From JAEULH01 sp963789785 (lineage in GTDB: Bacteria; Pseudomonadota; Alphaproteobacteria; Rhodospirillales; Defluviicoccaceae): a stretch of DNA of 64,000 nt. Made by a program: the position numbers and the translations under genes. Where the stretch lies: contig CAWBNC010000017.1 in NCBI GenBank assembly GCA_963789785.1, positions 62,001 through 126,000 on the forward strand. The letters are read 5' to 3'. Shown here one piece after another: positions 17,518 to 26,694 of this stretch; position 1 is the stretch's first letter, and each line of letters starts with the position of its first letter. Below the pieces are notes generated by a model. It did no database searches, was not told the DNA's origin, and saw nothing but the letters and a program-made list of their open reading frames with translations.

Positions 17518-18820
17518 TCCGCGGCGCAGCGACGTCGTCCTCGCCCGACTGAAGGCGCTGCATCCGCGCGTGATCGACCTTTCGCTCGATCGGATCGCCC
17601 GGCTGCTTGCCGACCTCGATCATCCGGAGAACGCGCTGCCGCCCGTGGTCCACGTCGCCGGGACCAACGGCAAGGGCTCGCTGATCGCTTTCCTGAGGGC
17701 CATGCTCGAAGCCGCCGGCCTCCGAGTGCATGTCTACACCTCGCCGCACCTGGTCCGGTTCAGCGAGCGCATCGTTGTCGCCGGCGCGGAAATCGGCGAA
17801 GAACCGCTGGCGGCGCTGCTCGAGGAGTGCGACCTGGTCAACGCCGGCCAGACCATCACGTTCTTCGAGATCACGACAGCGGCTGCATTTCTCGCCTTCA
17901 GCCGCACTGCTGCGGATGTGACCTTGCTGGAAACGGGGCTTGGCGGCCGCCTGGATGCGACGAACATGATCGACCGGCCGCGGCTGACCGCGATTACCCC
18001 GATCTCCCTCGACCACCGCTCCTTTCTCGGAACGACCGTGCGCGATATCGCCGGCGAGAAGGCGGGCATCCTCAAGCCCGGCGTGCCTTGCGTCGTCAGC
18101 GCCCAGATGCGCGACGCGGCCGAGGTTGTCGCCGCGCGCGCCGCCGCCGTCGGGGCGCCTCTGCTTCGTCAGGATCGGGACTGGTCGGTGCGCCCCGAGA
18201 CCGAGGGCATGATCTTTGAGAGTGGAGATGTGTCCCTGCGGCTGCCGTGCCCGGCGCTGCAGGGCAGGCACCAGATCGACAACGCCGGCGCGGCAATCGC
18301 CTGCGCCCGGGCGCTGACGGGGATCGACATCGGCGGCGACGCTTTGGCTCGCGGATTGGCGGAAGCGGCGTGGCCGGCGCGGCTGCAGCCGGTGACGAGC
18401 GGACGGCTGCGCGCCCTGCTGCCGCCGGACTGGGAGCTGTGGCTTGACGGCGGGCATAATCCGGCGGCCGGGGCCGTTCTCGCCGTCCAGGCTCATGCCT
18501 GGCGCGACCGGCCGCTGTTCGTTGTTTTCGGGATACTCGACAGCAAGGATCCCATCGGCTTTCTGTTGCCGCTGGCGCCTTACGTCGAGCGTCTGGTCGC
18601 CGTCGAAATACCGGGCGAGCCGGGAAGCCTGAGTGCGCGGATGGGCATCGAGGCCGGCGAGGTCGTCGGCCTCGTCTCGGACGCGGCAACCAGCATCGAG
18701 GGCGCGCTCGACGCTTTGGCTCGGGACTGCGACGCACCGGCGCGGGTGCTCATCTGCGGCTCGCTCCATCTGGCCGGGGCGGTCCTCGCCGCCAATGCCT
18801 TCGGCCACGACCTCCATTAG
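17510..18820 (+). CDS. folC: Bifunctional folylpolyglutamate / dihydrofolate synthase
   Basis: 436 residues. Adds glutamate to folates and makes dihydrofolate from dihydropteroate. P-loop VVHVAGTNGKGSLIAFLRAM, the YTSPHLVRFSERI motif and the Mur-ligase-like LLETGLGGRLDATN segment are present, with the C-terminal DGGHNPAAG motif. No ATG fits the N-terminus; a TTG at 17510, overlapping the accD stop, gives LSSPRRSDVVLARL and the expected distance to the P-loop. The TAG stop lies in the end of repeat copy B. Confidence 0.93.
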   Translation: MSSPRRSDVVLARLKALHPRVIDLSLDRIARLLADLDHPENALPPVVHVAGTNGKGSLIAFLRAMLEAAGLRVHVYTSPHLVRFSERIVVAGAEIGEEPLAALLEECDLVNAGQTITFFEITTAAAFLAFSRTAADVTLLETGLGGRLDATNMIDRPRLTAITPISLDHRSFLGTTVRDIAGEKAGILKPGVPCVVSAQMRDAAEVVAARAAAVGAPLLRQDRDWSVRPETEGMIFESGDVSLRLPCPALQGRHQIDNAGAAIACARALTGIDIGGDALARGLAEAAWPARLQPVTSGRLRALLPPDWELWLDGGHNPAAGAVLAVQAHAWRDRPLFVVFGILDSKDPIGFLLPLAPYVERLVAVEIPGEPGSLSARMGIEAGEVVGLVSDAATSIEGALDALARDCDAPARVLICGSLHLAGAVLAANAFGHDLH

Positions 18821-18900
18821 ACCAACCTGCGCCTGGATGGACGCAGATGAGATGCTCGAACTTCTTGTAACCGATCAACTTCTCGCTTTCGGATGATCCC
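18817..18900. repeat. Double-hairpin repeat, copy B (truncated)
   Basis: Reverse-orientation relative of copy A. It keeps the CTGCGCC...GACGCAG hairpin, the diagnostic GATGAGATGCTCGA block, a TTGTAACCGATCAACTT linker and one arm (CTTTCGGATGAT) of the second hairpin; the returning arm is missing. The left end TTAG contains the folC stop codon. It lies between convergent genes, folC and the response regulator. Confidence 0.75.
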
Positions 18901-18910
18901 ATCCCACGGA

Positions 18911-19561
18911 TCAGCTGCGGCCGAAGCTGAGATCGCGCGCCGCCAGGACAGCCTGCGTCCGGCTGTGGACCTTGAGCTTGCGCAGGATCGCGGTGATGTG
19001 CGCCTTGACCGTCGATTCCTTGATGCCGAGCTCGTAGGCGATGATCTTGTTCGACTTGCCCTTCGCGAGCAGGTCGAGAACGCGAAGCTCGCCATGGGTC
19101 AGGGCCGCCAGCCGCTCCTCGCTGTCGGTGCGCAGCGGGGCGGCGCGTCCGATTGCGCTTGGCGCGCAGGGGAAGGGGACGTAGATGTCGCCCGAGAGAA
19201 CCCGGGTCATCCCGACGCCGATCTCGTCTCTTGAGAACGACTTGGGGATGAATCCGGACGCGCCGCAGGTGATCGCGGCGCGGACGACATCCTCGGAGCT
19301 GGTCGCCGAGACGACGATGATCGGCACCCAGGGCGCGACGTTGCGCAGGCTGACCAGCCCGGAAAAGCCGCTCGACCCCGGCATTTGCAGATCCAGCAGA
19401 ACGAGGTCGATGTCGTTGGCATCGCCGCCGTCGACGAAGGCGCTGGCCTCCTCCAGGGTGCCGGCCTCGAAAATCTCGTACTCGCCGAACAGACTCTCGA
19501 TGACCTGGCGCAACGCGGCGCGGAACAGCGGATGATCATCCGCGATCAGAACCCTGAACAT
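18911..19561 (-). CDS. NarL/LuxR-type response regulator next to PQQ genes
   Basis: 216 residues. N-terminal receiver with acidic pocket LIADDHP and phosphorylated Asp in LVLLDLQMPGSSG, Lys in GFIPKSF. C-terminal LuxR helix-turn-helix LTHGELRVLDLLAKGKSNKIIAYELGIKESTVKAHI. The start codon lies 16 bases inside the end of pqqE, so it is probably translated with the pqq operon. By place and type it resembles the AgmR/ExaE/MxaB-like regulators of quinoprotein alcohol oxidation. The partner kinase is not visible here; the kinase at 53.8 kb is far away and paired with its own receiver. Confidence 0.88.
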   Translation of the reverse strand: MFRVLIADDHPLFRAALRQVIESLFGEYEIFEAGTLEEASAFVDGGDANDIDLVLLDLQMPGSSGFSGLVSLRNVAPWVPIIVVSATSSEDVVRAAITCGASGFIPKSFSRDEIGVGMTRVLSGDIYVPFPCAPSAIGRAAPLRTDSEERLAALTHGELRVLDLLAKGKSNKIIAYELGIKESTVKAHITAILRKLKVHSRTQAVLAARDLSFGRS

Positions 19562-20727
19562 GTTTCCCCGGCCTTCCTGCCGATCGCCGCGGGCGTCGCC
19601 GCCGGCCGAACGCCGCGGCTGCCCCTGTAGGTAAAGCCGCCCGGCGCGGCCGGCGCCGGCCCGCTCGCCTCGTCCGTCGCAAGCTCGATCATGGCCGCAT
19701 GGTGCGGTGACTTGTGGCACGCCGGATCCGTGGCGGCGGCGTCGCCGGTGAGCGCCAGCGCCTGGCAGCGGCAGCCGCCCCAGTCGAGCTCGCGCCGCTC
19801 GCAGCTTCGACACGGTTCGGCCATCCAGGCCGTGCCGCGGAAGGCGTTGAACGCCGGCGCGTTCGCCCAGATCTCGGCGAGCGAGCCGTCGCGGACGTTG
19901 ACGAATTCGAGCCCGGGAACGGTGGTCGCGGCGTGGCAGGGCAGGGCCCGGCCGGCCGGATCGACGACCATGAACCGCCGGCCCCAGCCGCCCATGCAGG
20001 ACTTCGGCAGCCGCGCGTAGTAGTCGGGAATCACATAATCGATGACGAGCGTGCCCTTGTATCGCTCACGCGCCGTCTCGACCCGCCGGGTAACCTCGCG
20101 AACCTGCTCGATCGTCGGCATCAGTCGGGCGCGGTTGATCAGCCCCCAGCCGTAGTACTGGACATGGGCGACCTCCAGGCGGCGCGCGCCCAGCGCCAGC
20201 GCCAGCGCGATGAAGGCGTCGATCCGGTCCGCATTGCCGCGGTGGATGACGGCGTTCAGGGTCATCGCCAGACCTGCGGCGGCGATGGCGTCGGCCGCCC
20301 GGCGCTTGTGCTCCAGCGCCCCTTCGAACCCGCCGATCAGGTCCACGCCGGACGCTTCGGTGTCCTGCACGCTGAGCTGAACGTGCTCCAGCCCGGCATC
20401 GGCGAGATGCGCGGCAAGCGGCTCGTCGAGCCGAATGCCGGACGTGATCAGGTTGGTGTAGAGCCCGTGGCGGGCGGCATGGGCGATGAGCCGCGGCAGG
20501 TCGCGGCGGGCCAGCGGCTCGCCGCCGGAAAAGTGCACCTGGAGGACGCCGAGATCCGCCGCCTCGCCCAGCACCCGCAGCCAGTCCGTCTCTTCAAGCT
20601 CGCCGCTCGCCGCCACCAGATCGAGCGGATTGGAGCAGTAGACGCAGCGCATCGGGCAGCGGTGGGTGACCTCGGCGAGCAGGGCGAGCGGCGGTGGCGG
20701 GGGCAAGGGCGAAGACGGCGGCGTCAT
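19546..20727 (-). CDS. pqqE: PqqA peptide cyclase (radical SAM)
   Basis: 393 residues. Links the Glu and Tyr side chains of PqqA by a radical SAM reaction, with PqqD presenting the peptide. The SAM cluster motif CPMRCVYC lies near residue 25; C-terminal SPASM cysteines are CMGGW, CRSCERRELDWGGCRCQA and PACHKSPHH. The start ATG overlaps the pqqCD stop (ATGA) and gives a short proline-rich lead. About 30 extra residues follow the usual end (APAAPGGFTYRGSRG...), so the C-terminus is slightly longer than common. Confidence 0.95.
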   Translation of the reverse strand: MTPPSSPLPPPPPLALLAEVTHRCPMRCVYCSNPLDLVAASGELEETDWLRVLGEAADLGVLQVHFSGGEPLARRDLPRLIAHAARHGLYTNLITSGIRLDEPLAAHLADAGLEHVQLSVQDTEASGVDLIGGFEGALEHKRRAADAIAAAGLAMTLNAVIHRGNADRIDAFIALALALGARRLEVAHVQYYGWGLINRARLMPTIEQVREVTRRVETARERYKGTLVIDYVIPDYYARLPKSCMGGWGRRFMVVDPAGRALPCHAATTVPGLEFVNVRDGSLAEIWANAPAFNAFRGTAWMAEPCRSCERRELDWGGCRCQALALTGDAAATDPACHKSPHHAAMIELATDEASGPAPAAPGGFTYRGSRGVRPAATPAAIGRKAGETCSGF

Positions 20728-21752
20728 GGGACCAGCACCCCCCGCTCGCGGAGCTGCCGGATGAGTGCCAGCACATCGTCGGCGATCTCGACCCGGGGCG
20801 CGTCGTACTCGGCCGCGAGCCCGTCGATGATAACGGCGACGTTCGTCGCCCCGTCGCACCGGCGCAGGATCTCGGCGGCGATCTCGTCGGGCACGAACAG
20901 CCGTTCGGGCCCCAGCACCACCCAGCGCGACCGCGCCTTGTCGAAGGACAGCCGCATGTGCGGCGCGAAGCGCGGCACGTCTGTTGCGGCATCCGCGCAT
21001 GACGCCATGGCGGTCATCGACCGCGCGTCCGGAACGAAGGCGCCGGGCGGCGGCAGCGCCGGCTCGACATAGGCGTGGTGCAGGGCGTCGAGCTGTGCCC
21101 AGAGGACGTCGCACTTGAAGCGAACGGCGTCCAGCACGGCCTGCTGCTGTTCGGGCGTGCGCGCCTCGCGCTTGACGTAGGCGAGGGCGAAGCCCACGTC
21201 GCGCGGCGCCTCTTCGAGCCGGCGGCGGAAGTACTGCATGACGCTGTCGTCGATGAAGTCGTAGTTGGCGAGCATCCCGGCGATGCGCTCCTTGTGGATC
21301 GCCGGCGCGAACAGCTCGGTCAGCGACGAGGCGATCCCCTCAAGGGTGCTGCGCTCGCCGACGAAGCGGACGTAGGCCTCTACGGCGAAGCGGGTCGCCG
21401 GCAGAGCCAGCCGCAGCGAGATGACGTCGTGGCGAGCAAGACCGAGTCCGTCCGTGAGGGTCAGCCAGCGCTCGAGGCCGCCGGGGTTGCCGTCGCCGCC
21501 GTCGTGCTCGCTCACCCGGTGCAGCCACTCCCGACGCATCGCCCGGTCGTCCATCCGGCTCATCAGGGTTAGATCCTTGCGCGGAATAGCGGCCTGGTAG
21601 CAGTAGCGGTTCAGCGCCCAGGCCTGAACCTGACCTCTGCTCAGCCGGCCGCCGTGCAGGAGCGCGTGAAACGGGTGGAGGCTGTGGTAACGCTCGGCGC
21701 CGATCCGGCGCAGGCGTTCCTCAAGCTCGTCGGTGCTCAGCAGCGGTCTCAC
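20724..21752 (-). CDS. pqqCD: PqqC-PqqD fusion protein
   Basis: 342 residues. The first 240 are PqqC, the oxidase that closes the final ring of PQQ (LHPFHALLHGGRLSRGQVQAWALNRYCYQ, YVRFVGERS, FKCDVLWAQLDALHHAY). A linker with proline-rich segments follows, then about 85 residues of PqqD, the PqqA-binding chaperone (PHMRLSFDKARSRWVVLGPER, LFVPDEIAAEILRRCDG). Such a fusion is known in Methylobacterium. The GTG start overlaps the repaired pqqB stop (GTGA). The fusion is continuous without any frame change, so it is genuine. Confidence 0.94.
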   Translation of the reverse strand: MRPLLSTDELEERLRRIGAERYHSLHPFHALLHGGRLSRGQVQAWALNRYCYQAAIPRKDLTLMSRMDDRAMRREWLHRVSEHDGGDGNPGGLERWLTLTDGLGLARHDVISLRLALPATRFAVEAYVRFVGERSTLEGIASSLTELFAPAIHKERIAGMLANYDFIDDSVMQYFRRRLEEAPRDVGFALAYVKREARTPEQQQAVLDAVRFKCDVLWAQLDALHHAYVEPALPPPGAFVPDARSMTAMASCADAATDVPRFAPHMRLSFDKARSRWVVLGPERLFVPDEIAAEILRRCDGATNVAVIIDGLAAEYDAPRVEIADDVLALIRQLRERGVLVP

Positions 21753-22676
21753 AGCGTGATCTCCATGCCGTCCGTGGCAACGCGCCAGCCGCGCGCCTCG
21801 ACTTCGGCGCGCTGGCCTGAGTCGGCGAGCAGGACGGGATTGGTGTTGTTGAGATGGACGTAGACCTTGCGCCGGACATTCGAGCTCGGCGAAGGCCGCG
21901 AGCGAGCCGCCCGCGCCGCTCATGCACATGTGTCCCATCCGCTCGGCGGTCTTCTCTCCGGCCCCGCTCGCCGCCATTTCGTCATCGTGCCACGTTGTGC
22001 CGTCGAACAGAACGAGCTCTGCGTCGCGGAGTCGTCTGGCAAGGGATGACGGCATGGCCGCGCAGCCGGGGAGGTAGCAGAACGACCGGCCCGTCGCCGG
22101 CTCGCTAAGCCTGAGCCCAATCGTATCCTCGGCAACCGAGCCGAAGGCTTCGGCCTCCGGGTCTTCGAGATAAAGCGCGACCTTGCCCGGAACCGCGAAC
22201 GCTTCGACGACGAGCCCGCTCGCTGCGGTGTCCGGGCCCAGCAACGGGCTTGGGCCGTCAAGGGCGAGCGCCCGGCGCTCGACCAGATCGGCGCGCAGCA
22301 CGGCGAAGATCGGATTTGCCGCCAGAGCCGCAAGAACGCGGCGGGTAGCGTAGAGGACGAAGGGCTGACTTTCGCGCAGGCTCAGCAGGCCGGCGACATG
22401 GTCGACATCGGCATTGGTGAGAACGACCCCGGCGATCGGGCTGTGGCGAACGGGTCGTTGCGGCCGCAACGGGGTGGTCTGCTCGATCTGCCAGCGGACG
22501 TCGGGCGAGCAGTTAAGGAGGAACCAGCGCTCCCCGTCGATGCTGACGGCAGCGGAAGACTGCGTTCGCGGCGTCGCCGCCGGGTCGCCGGCACGGGCGC
22601 GGGCGCAGTTGGGACATGAACAGTTCCACTGCGGAAAGCCGCCGCCGGCTGCCGAGCCGAGAATGATGATCCGCAT
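21749..22676 (-). CDS. pqqB: PqqB, metallo-beta-lactamase-fold hydroxylase, one frameshift
   Basis: Acts in PQQ maturation. Reads MRIIILGSAAGGGFPQWNC, the zinc knot CSCPNC, VLTNADVDHVAGLLSLRE and GHMCMSGAGGSLAAFAEL; near 21881 one extra base moves the frame, and the C-terminus continues VRRKVYVHLNNTNPVL to VATDGMEITL and TGA at 21749. Removal of the base gives 308 residues, the normal size. Left uncorrected it runs into pqqC and mimics a PqqB-PqqC fusion. Probably an assembly indel. It lies 51 bases after pqqA. Confidence 0.9.
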
Positions 22677-22727
22677 GGCGTGCAGGCGCCGGCCGGCGGA
22701 AATGCCGACCGACGCCGTTACCCGGCC

Positions 22728-22808
22728 TCAGATCTCGGCGCACGCGTAACAGTTGATCTCCATCCCGACGGCGATTTCTACCACCGTCGGGCGGTTCCAT
22801 TTGCGCAT
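22728..22808 (-). CDS. pqqA: PQQ precursor peptide PqqA
   Basis: 26-residue peptide whose Glu and Tyr become the PQQ skeleton. The conserved W-x2-P-x-V-x-EI-x2-GMEIN core is present, with the crosslinked pair in EINCY at residues 17 and 21, and the CAEI tail. A GGAGG ribosome site lies just upstream of the ATG. As the first gene of the pqq operon its promoter should lie in the roughly 145 bases between it and the binding-protein gene. Confidence 0.95.
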   Translation of the reverse strand: MRKWNRPTVVEIAVGMEINCYACAEI

Positions 22809-22954
22809 TGCGTCATCCTCCTTCGTGGCCTGACGAAAGGCGGCGACGGCCCGTCGCCGCCCGTCGCGCATCTTGGTAAGGAGGTAGCGGCGACGGCAAT
22901 TGGAAAAAGGTCGCATCGGCGAAAAACGGCGATAGAACCAGAACGCAATGGCGG

Positions 22955-23884
22955 CTACTCGGCCTCCGGCGGCGTGTAGCTGAGCCCGTAGGCGGCGAAT
23001 ATCCTCGCGATCTCTCCGTTTTCGACCATCGCGGCGATGATGTCGCCGACGGCGTAGCCGAGGTCGCGAGAGCGCTCGTCGACGGCGGCGCCGATCGGCC
23101 ACGTCGCGCCGGGGATCGCAACCGGCGATATGACGAACCCGTCGCGCACGGCTCCCAGCCCGGCCTCGATCTCCGCCTCCGTCCCCAACGCGGCAACGAC
23201 CTCGCCGGCCCGCAGCGCCTCCGCCGTGGCGATCGTGTTCGGGTAGTGCACGAGGTTGCCGCGCAGGCTGCCGCCGGAAGCGCTGAGGAGATAGTAGTCG
23301 GCGAGCGTCGCGATCTCGACGCCGATCCTGCCATCGCCGACCTCACCGAGATCCGCCAGGCTCGCCACCCTCGTGTCCGCCTCGCCGTTGCTGGCCACAA
23401 CCAGGCGCATGCGGGCATACGCGCCGAAGATGGTGACCTGCTTGTTGCGCAGGGCAAAGCGGCGATCCACCGGCACGTGCAGCATGACGTCGGCGACACC
23501 GCCGCCGAGGTAGTGGCCCTTCCACACCGCGTTGCGCAGGTCGTCGTCGACCGTTTCGCCGGCGGTCACCGCCATCAAGTTCACGGGCAGGCCAAGCCGC
23601 TTGGCGATAACGCGGGCGAGGTCGACATCGATCCCGGCGAAGCGTCCGTTGCTGAAATCGGAGAACGGCGCGAAGTCACGGTAGACGGCGATCCGGATCG
23701 CACCGCTTTCGCGGACCTCGTCAATCGGACGCGCCGCCGCGGGAGATGCGCGCGAGCCGGTCGCGAGCGCTGCAAGCATTGCTGTGACGACGAGCAGGCG
23801 GAAAGCGGCACGGCGCCGCGTGAACCGGGCGGACGCCACCGGCGATCGTCCGCCCGCGGCCGAGGAGATCGGCGATTGTTTCAT
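22955..23884 (-). CDS. Quinoprotein-associated periplasmic binding protein (MoxJ-like)
   Basis: 309 residues. Basic N-terminus with a membrane/secretory helix (FRLLVVTAMLAALATGSRASPAAA, residues about 28-51), then a type-2 periplasmic solute-binding fold: AIRIAVYRDFAPFSDFSNGRFAGIDVDLARVIAKRLG, MLHVPVDRRFAL and GRIGVEIATLADYYL. Proteins of this kind accompany methanol and ethanol quinoprotein dehydrogenases (MoxJ, XoxJ and related ABC-type proteins), where they are thought to help dehydrogenase maturation rather than import. It is upstream of pqqA on the same strand and divergent from the aldehyde dehydrogenase. Confidence 0.85.
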   Translation of the reverse strand: MKQSPISSAAGGRSPVASARFTRRRAAFRLLVVTAMLAALATGSRASPAAARPIDEVRESGAIRIAVYRDFAPFSDFSNGRFAGIDVDLARVIAKRLGLPVNLMAVTAGETVDDDLRNAVWKGHYLGGGVADVMLHVPVDRRFALRNKQVTIFGAYARMRLVVASNGEADTRVASLADLGEVGDGRIGVEIATLADYYLLSASGGSLRGNLVHYPNTIATAEALRAGEVVAALGTEAEIEAGLGAVRDGFVISPVAIPGATWPIGAAVDERSRDLGYAVGDIIAAMVENGEIARIFAAYGLSYTPPEAE

Positions 23885-24042
23885 GAACCCACTGTCGCAA
23901 GCGCCCAGCCTACGACTTCAACTCGACCAAAGTCCGATTTACGGCAGGACCGCCGGCGACGCACCATCTATTATCGTCAGGAAACAAAAACACGGGCGGG
24001 TGCCGCCGCGGGCGCGCACCGACCGAAAAAGGGAGGCTTGCA

Positions 24043-25563
<1,521 letters not shown>

Positions 25564-25630
25564 GTTCTAGAGGGAAGACCGGCAGCGCGGGGGCGGGTGC
25601 GGGCCCGCTTCCGTCGCCGCCGGTTTTCGG

Positions 25631-26023
25631 GTGAGCAACATGGTCGAACGGGTTGTCGTAACCCCCGCAGCGGTCGAGATGATCGAACGGCTGAAAGCCA
25701 TGCACGGCCCGCTGGCCTTCCACCAGTCGGGCGGCTGCTGCGACGGCTCCTCGCCAATGTGCTATCCGGCCGGCGAATTCCGCACCGGCGGCCAGGATCG
25801 CAGGCTGGGCGCGATCGCCGGCTGCGAGTTCTTCATCGGCACGGCGCAATATGAACACTGGTCCCACACCCAGCTCATCATCGACGTCGTCCCCGGCCGC
25901 GGCTCCGGGTTCTCCGTTGAGGCGCCGGAGGGCGTGCGCTTTCTGACCCGCGGGCGGGTCTTCAGCGACGACGAGGTGGCGGAACTGGAACGCGGTGCTG
26001 CCGTGGCGCAGGGCGGCAGTTGA
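25631..26023 (+). CDS. DUF779 family protein
   Basis: 130 residues, GTG start. Signature HGPLAFHQSGGCCDGSSPMCYPAGEF with a Cys-Cys pair and a third Cys, then CEFFIGTAQYEHWSHTQLIIDVVPGRGSGFSVE. DUF779 proteins are nearly always encoded beside ExaC/AldB-type aldehyde dehydrogenases, as here (67 bases after it). Their biochemical role is not settled; the conserved cysteines suggest metal or redox function. Confidence 0.9.
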   Translation: MSNMVERVVVTPAAVEMIERLKAMHGPLAFHQSGGCCDGSSPMCYPAGEFRTGGQDRRLGAIAGCEFFIGTAQYEHWSHTQLIIDVVPGRGSGFSVEAPEGVRFLTRGRVFSDDEVAELERGAAVAQGGS

Positions 26024-26041
26024 CGGGTTCGCTTGGAGCGG

Positions 26042-26410
26042 TCACCGTCCGAGGCAGCGGATCTCGTCGGATCCGGTCGCAGTCACCGTTTGCCCCCACG
26101 GAACGTAGATCTGGCACAGTTGCCGCGGATCGGTTGTCCACCACAGCCGAACGGTGACGCCGACGCCGGCATCGGCGGTCGTGCCGCTCATCTCGACGGG
26201 CGCCGCACCGGGAGCGATAACGAGCGCTCGCGCGCCGGGCAGGACGGCCTTGACCGGATGATCGGAGCCGTTCTCCACCTGGACCATGCCTTCGCTGGCG
26301 AAAGCGTCCGCGCCGTCGGCAAGACCGGCCGCCAGAAGGGCTGCGGCGACCATCGCGCCCGCCGCCTTTGTCCGGAAACCTCGCCCTGCCGATCCGGTCC
26401 GCTCGACCAT
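26042..26410 (-). CDS. Small secreted protein of unknown function
   Basis: 122 residues. Signal peptide MVERTGSAGRGFRTKAAGAMVAAALLAAGLADGADAFA, then an exported domain of about 85 residues with EGMVQVENGSDHPVKAVLPGARALVIAPGAAPVEM, VRLWWTTDPRQLCQIYVPW and two cysteines, one near the C-terminus (EIRCLGR). I do not recognise a family. It stands alone on the minus strand inside the alcohol-oxidation locus, convergent with DUF779 and divergent from the ABC set. The internal ATG at 26410 gives a clean signal peptide; a longer reading has a poor N-terminus. Confidence 0.7.
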   Translation of the reverse strand: MVERTGSAGRGFRTKAAGAMVAAALLAAGLADGADAFASEGMVQVENGSDHPVKAVLPGARALVIAPGAAPVEMSGTTADAGVGVTVRLWWTTDPRQLCQIYVPWGQTVTATGSDEIRCLGR

Positions 26411-26537
26411 CCGCCGCGTTTTCCTCCACCGCAAACTGCTCCGGACACCGATTATGAGCCACGACCGAGCGTCCCGCCACTTCGACTTAGGTCCGGGTTG
26501 ACCCTCGCGAGCGCGCGGCCTGCTAGAGTTCGCGCGC

Positions 26538-26660
26538 CTGGTAGTTCGATTCAACTGACGGATGATACTCATCGGTCAGCTGAATCGAACTATTAGAGCA
26601 TTGATACGGTGGGCTGATTCACCTGACGCTTGAGGACCAAGCGTCAGGATCAGACTACCA
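26538..26660. repeat. Cloverleaf-like inverted repeat element
   Basis: An outer pair CTGGTAG / CTACCAG encloses two hairpins. The first (26542-26592) pairs TAGTTCGATTCA with TGAATCGAACTA and CTGAC with GTCAG around a short loop. The second (26614-26653) pairs CCTGACGCTTG with CAAGCGTCAGG. Between them is TTAGAGCATTGATACGG, reminiscent of the TAGAGCAT end of the 105-bp repeat family. The whole could fold into a three-arm structure. It occupies the promoter region between divergent genes (secreted protein and ABC binding protein); no coding sequence is seen in 26411-26694. Confidence 0.7.
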
Positions 26661-26694
26661 GCGTACGCAGGACCGTGTAGTGGGTTGAACAGGC

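Noticed and set aside
20724..22676. PqqB-PqqC-PqqD triple fusion
   Set aside because: An extra base near 21881 hides the pqqB stop; the true PqqB end is in the other frame and pqqC has a GTGA-overlap start. Only the PqqC-PqqD fusion is real.
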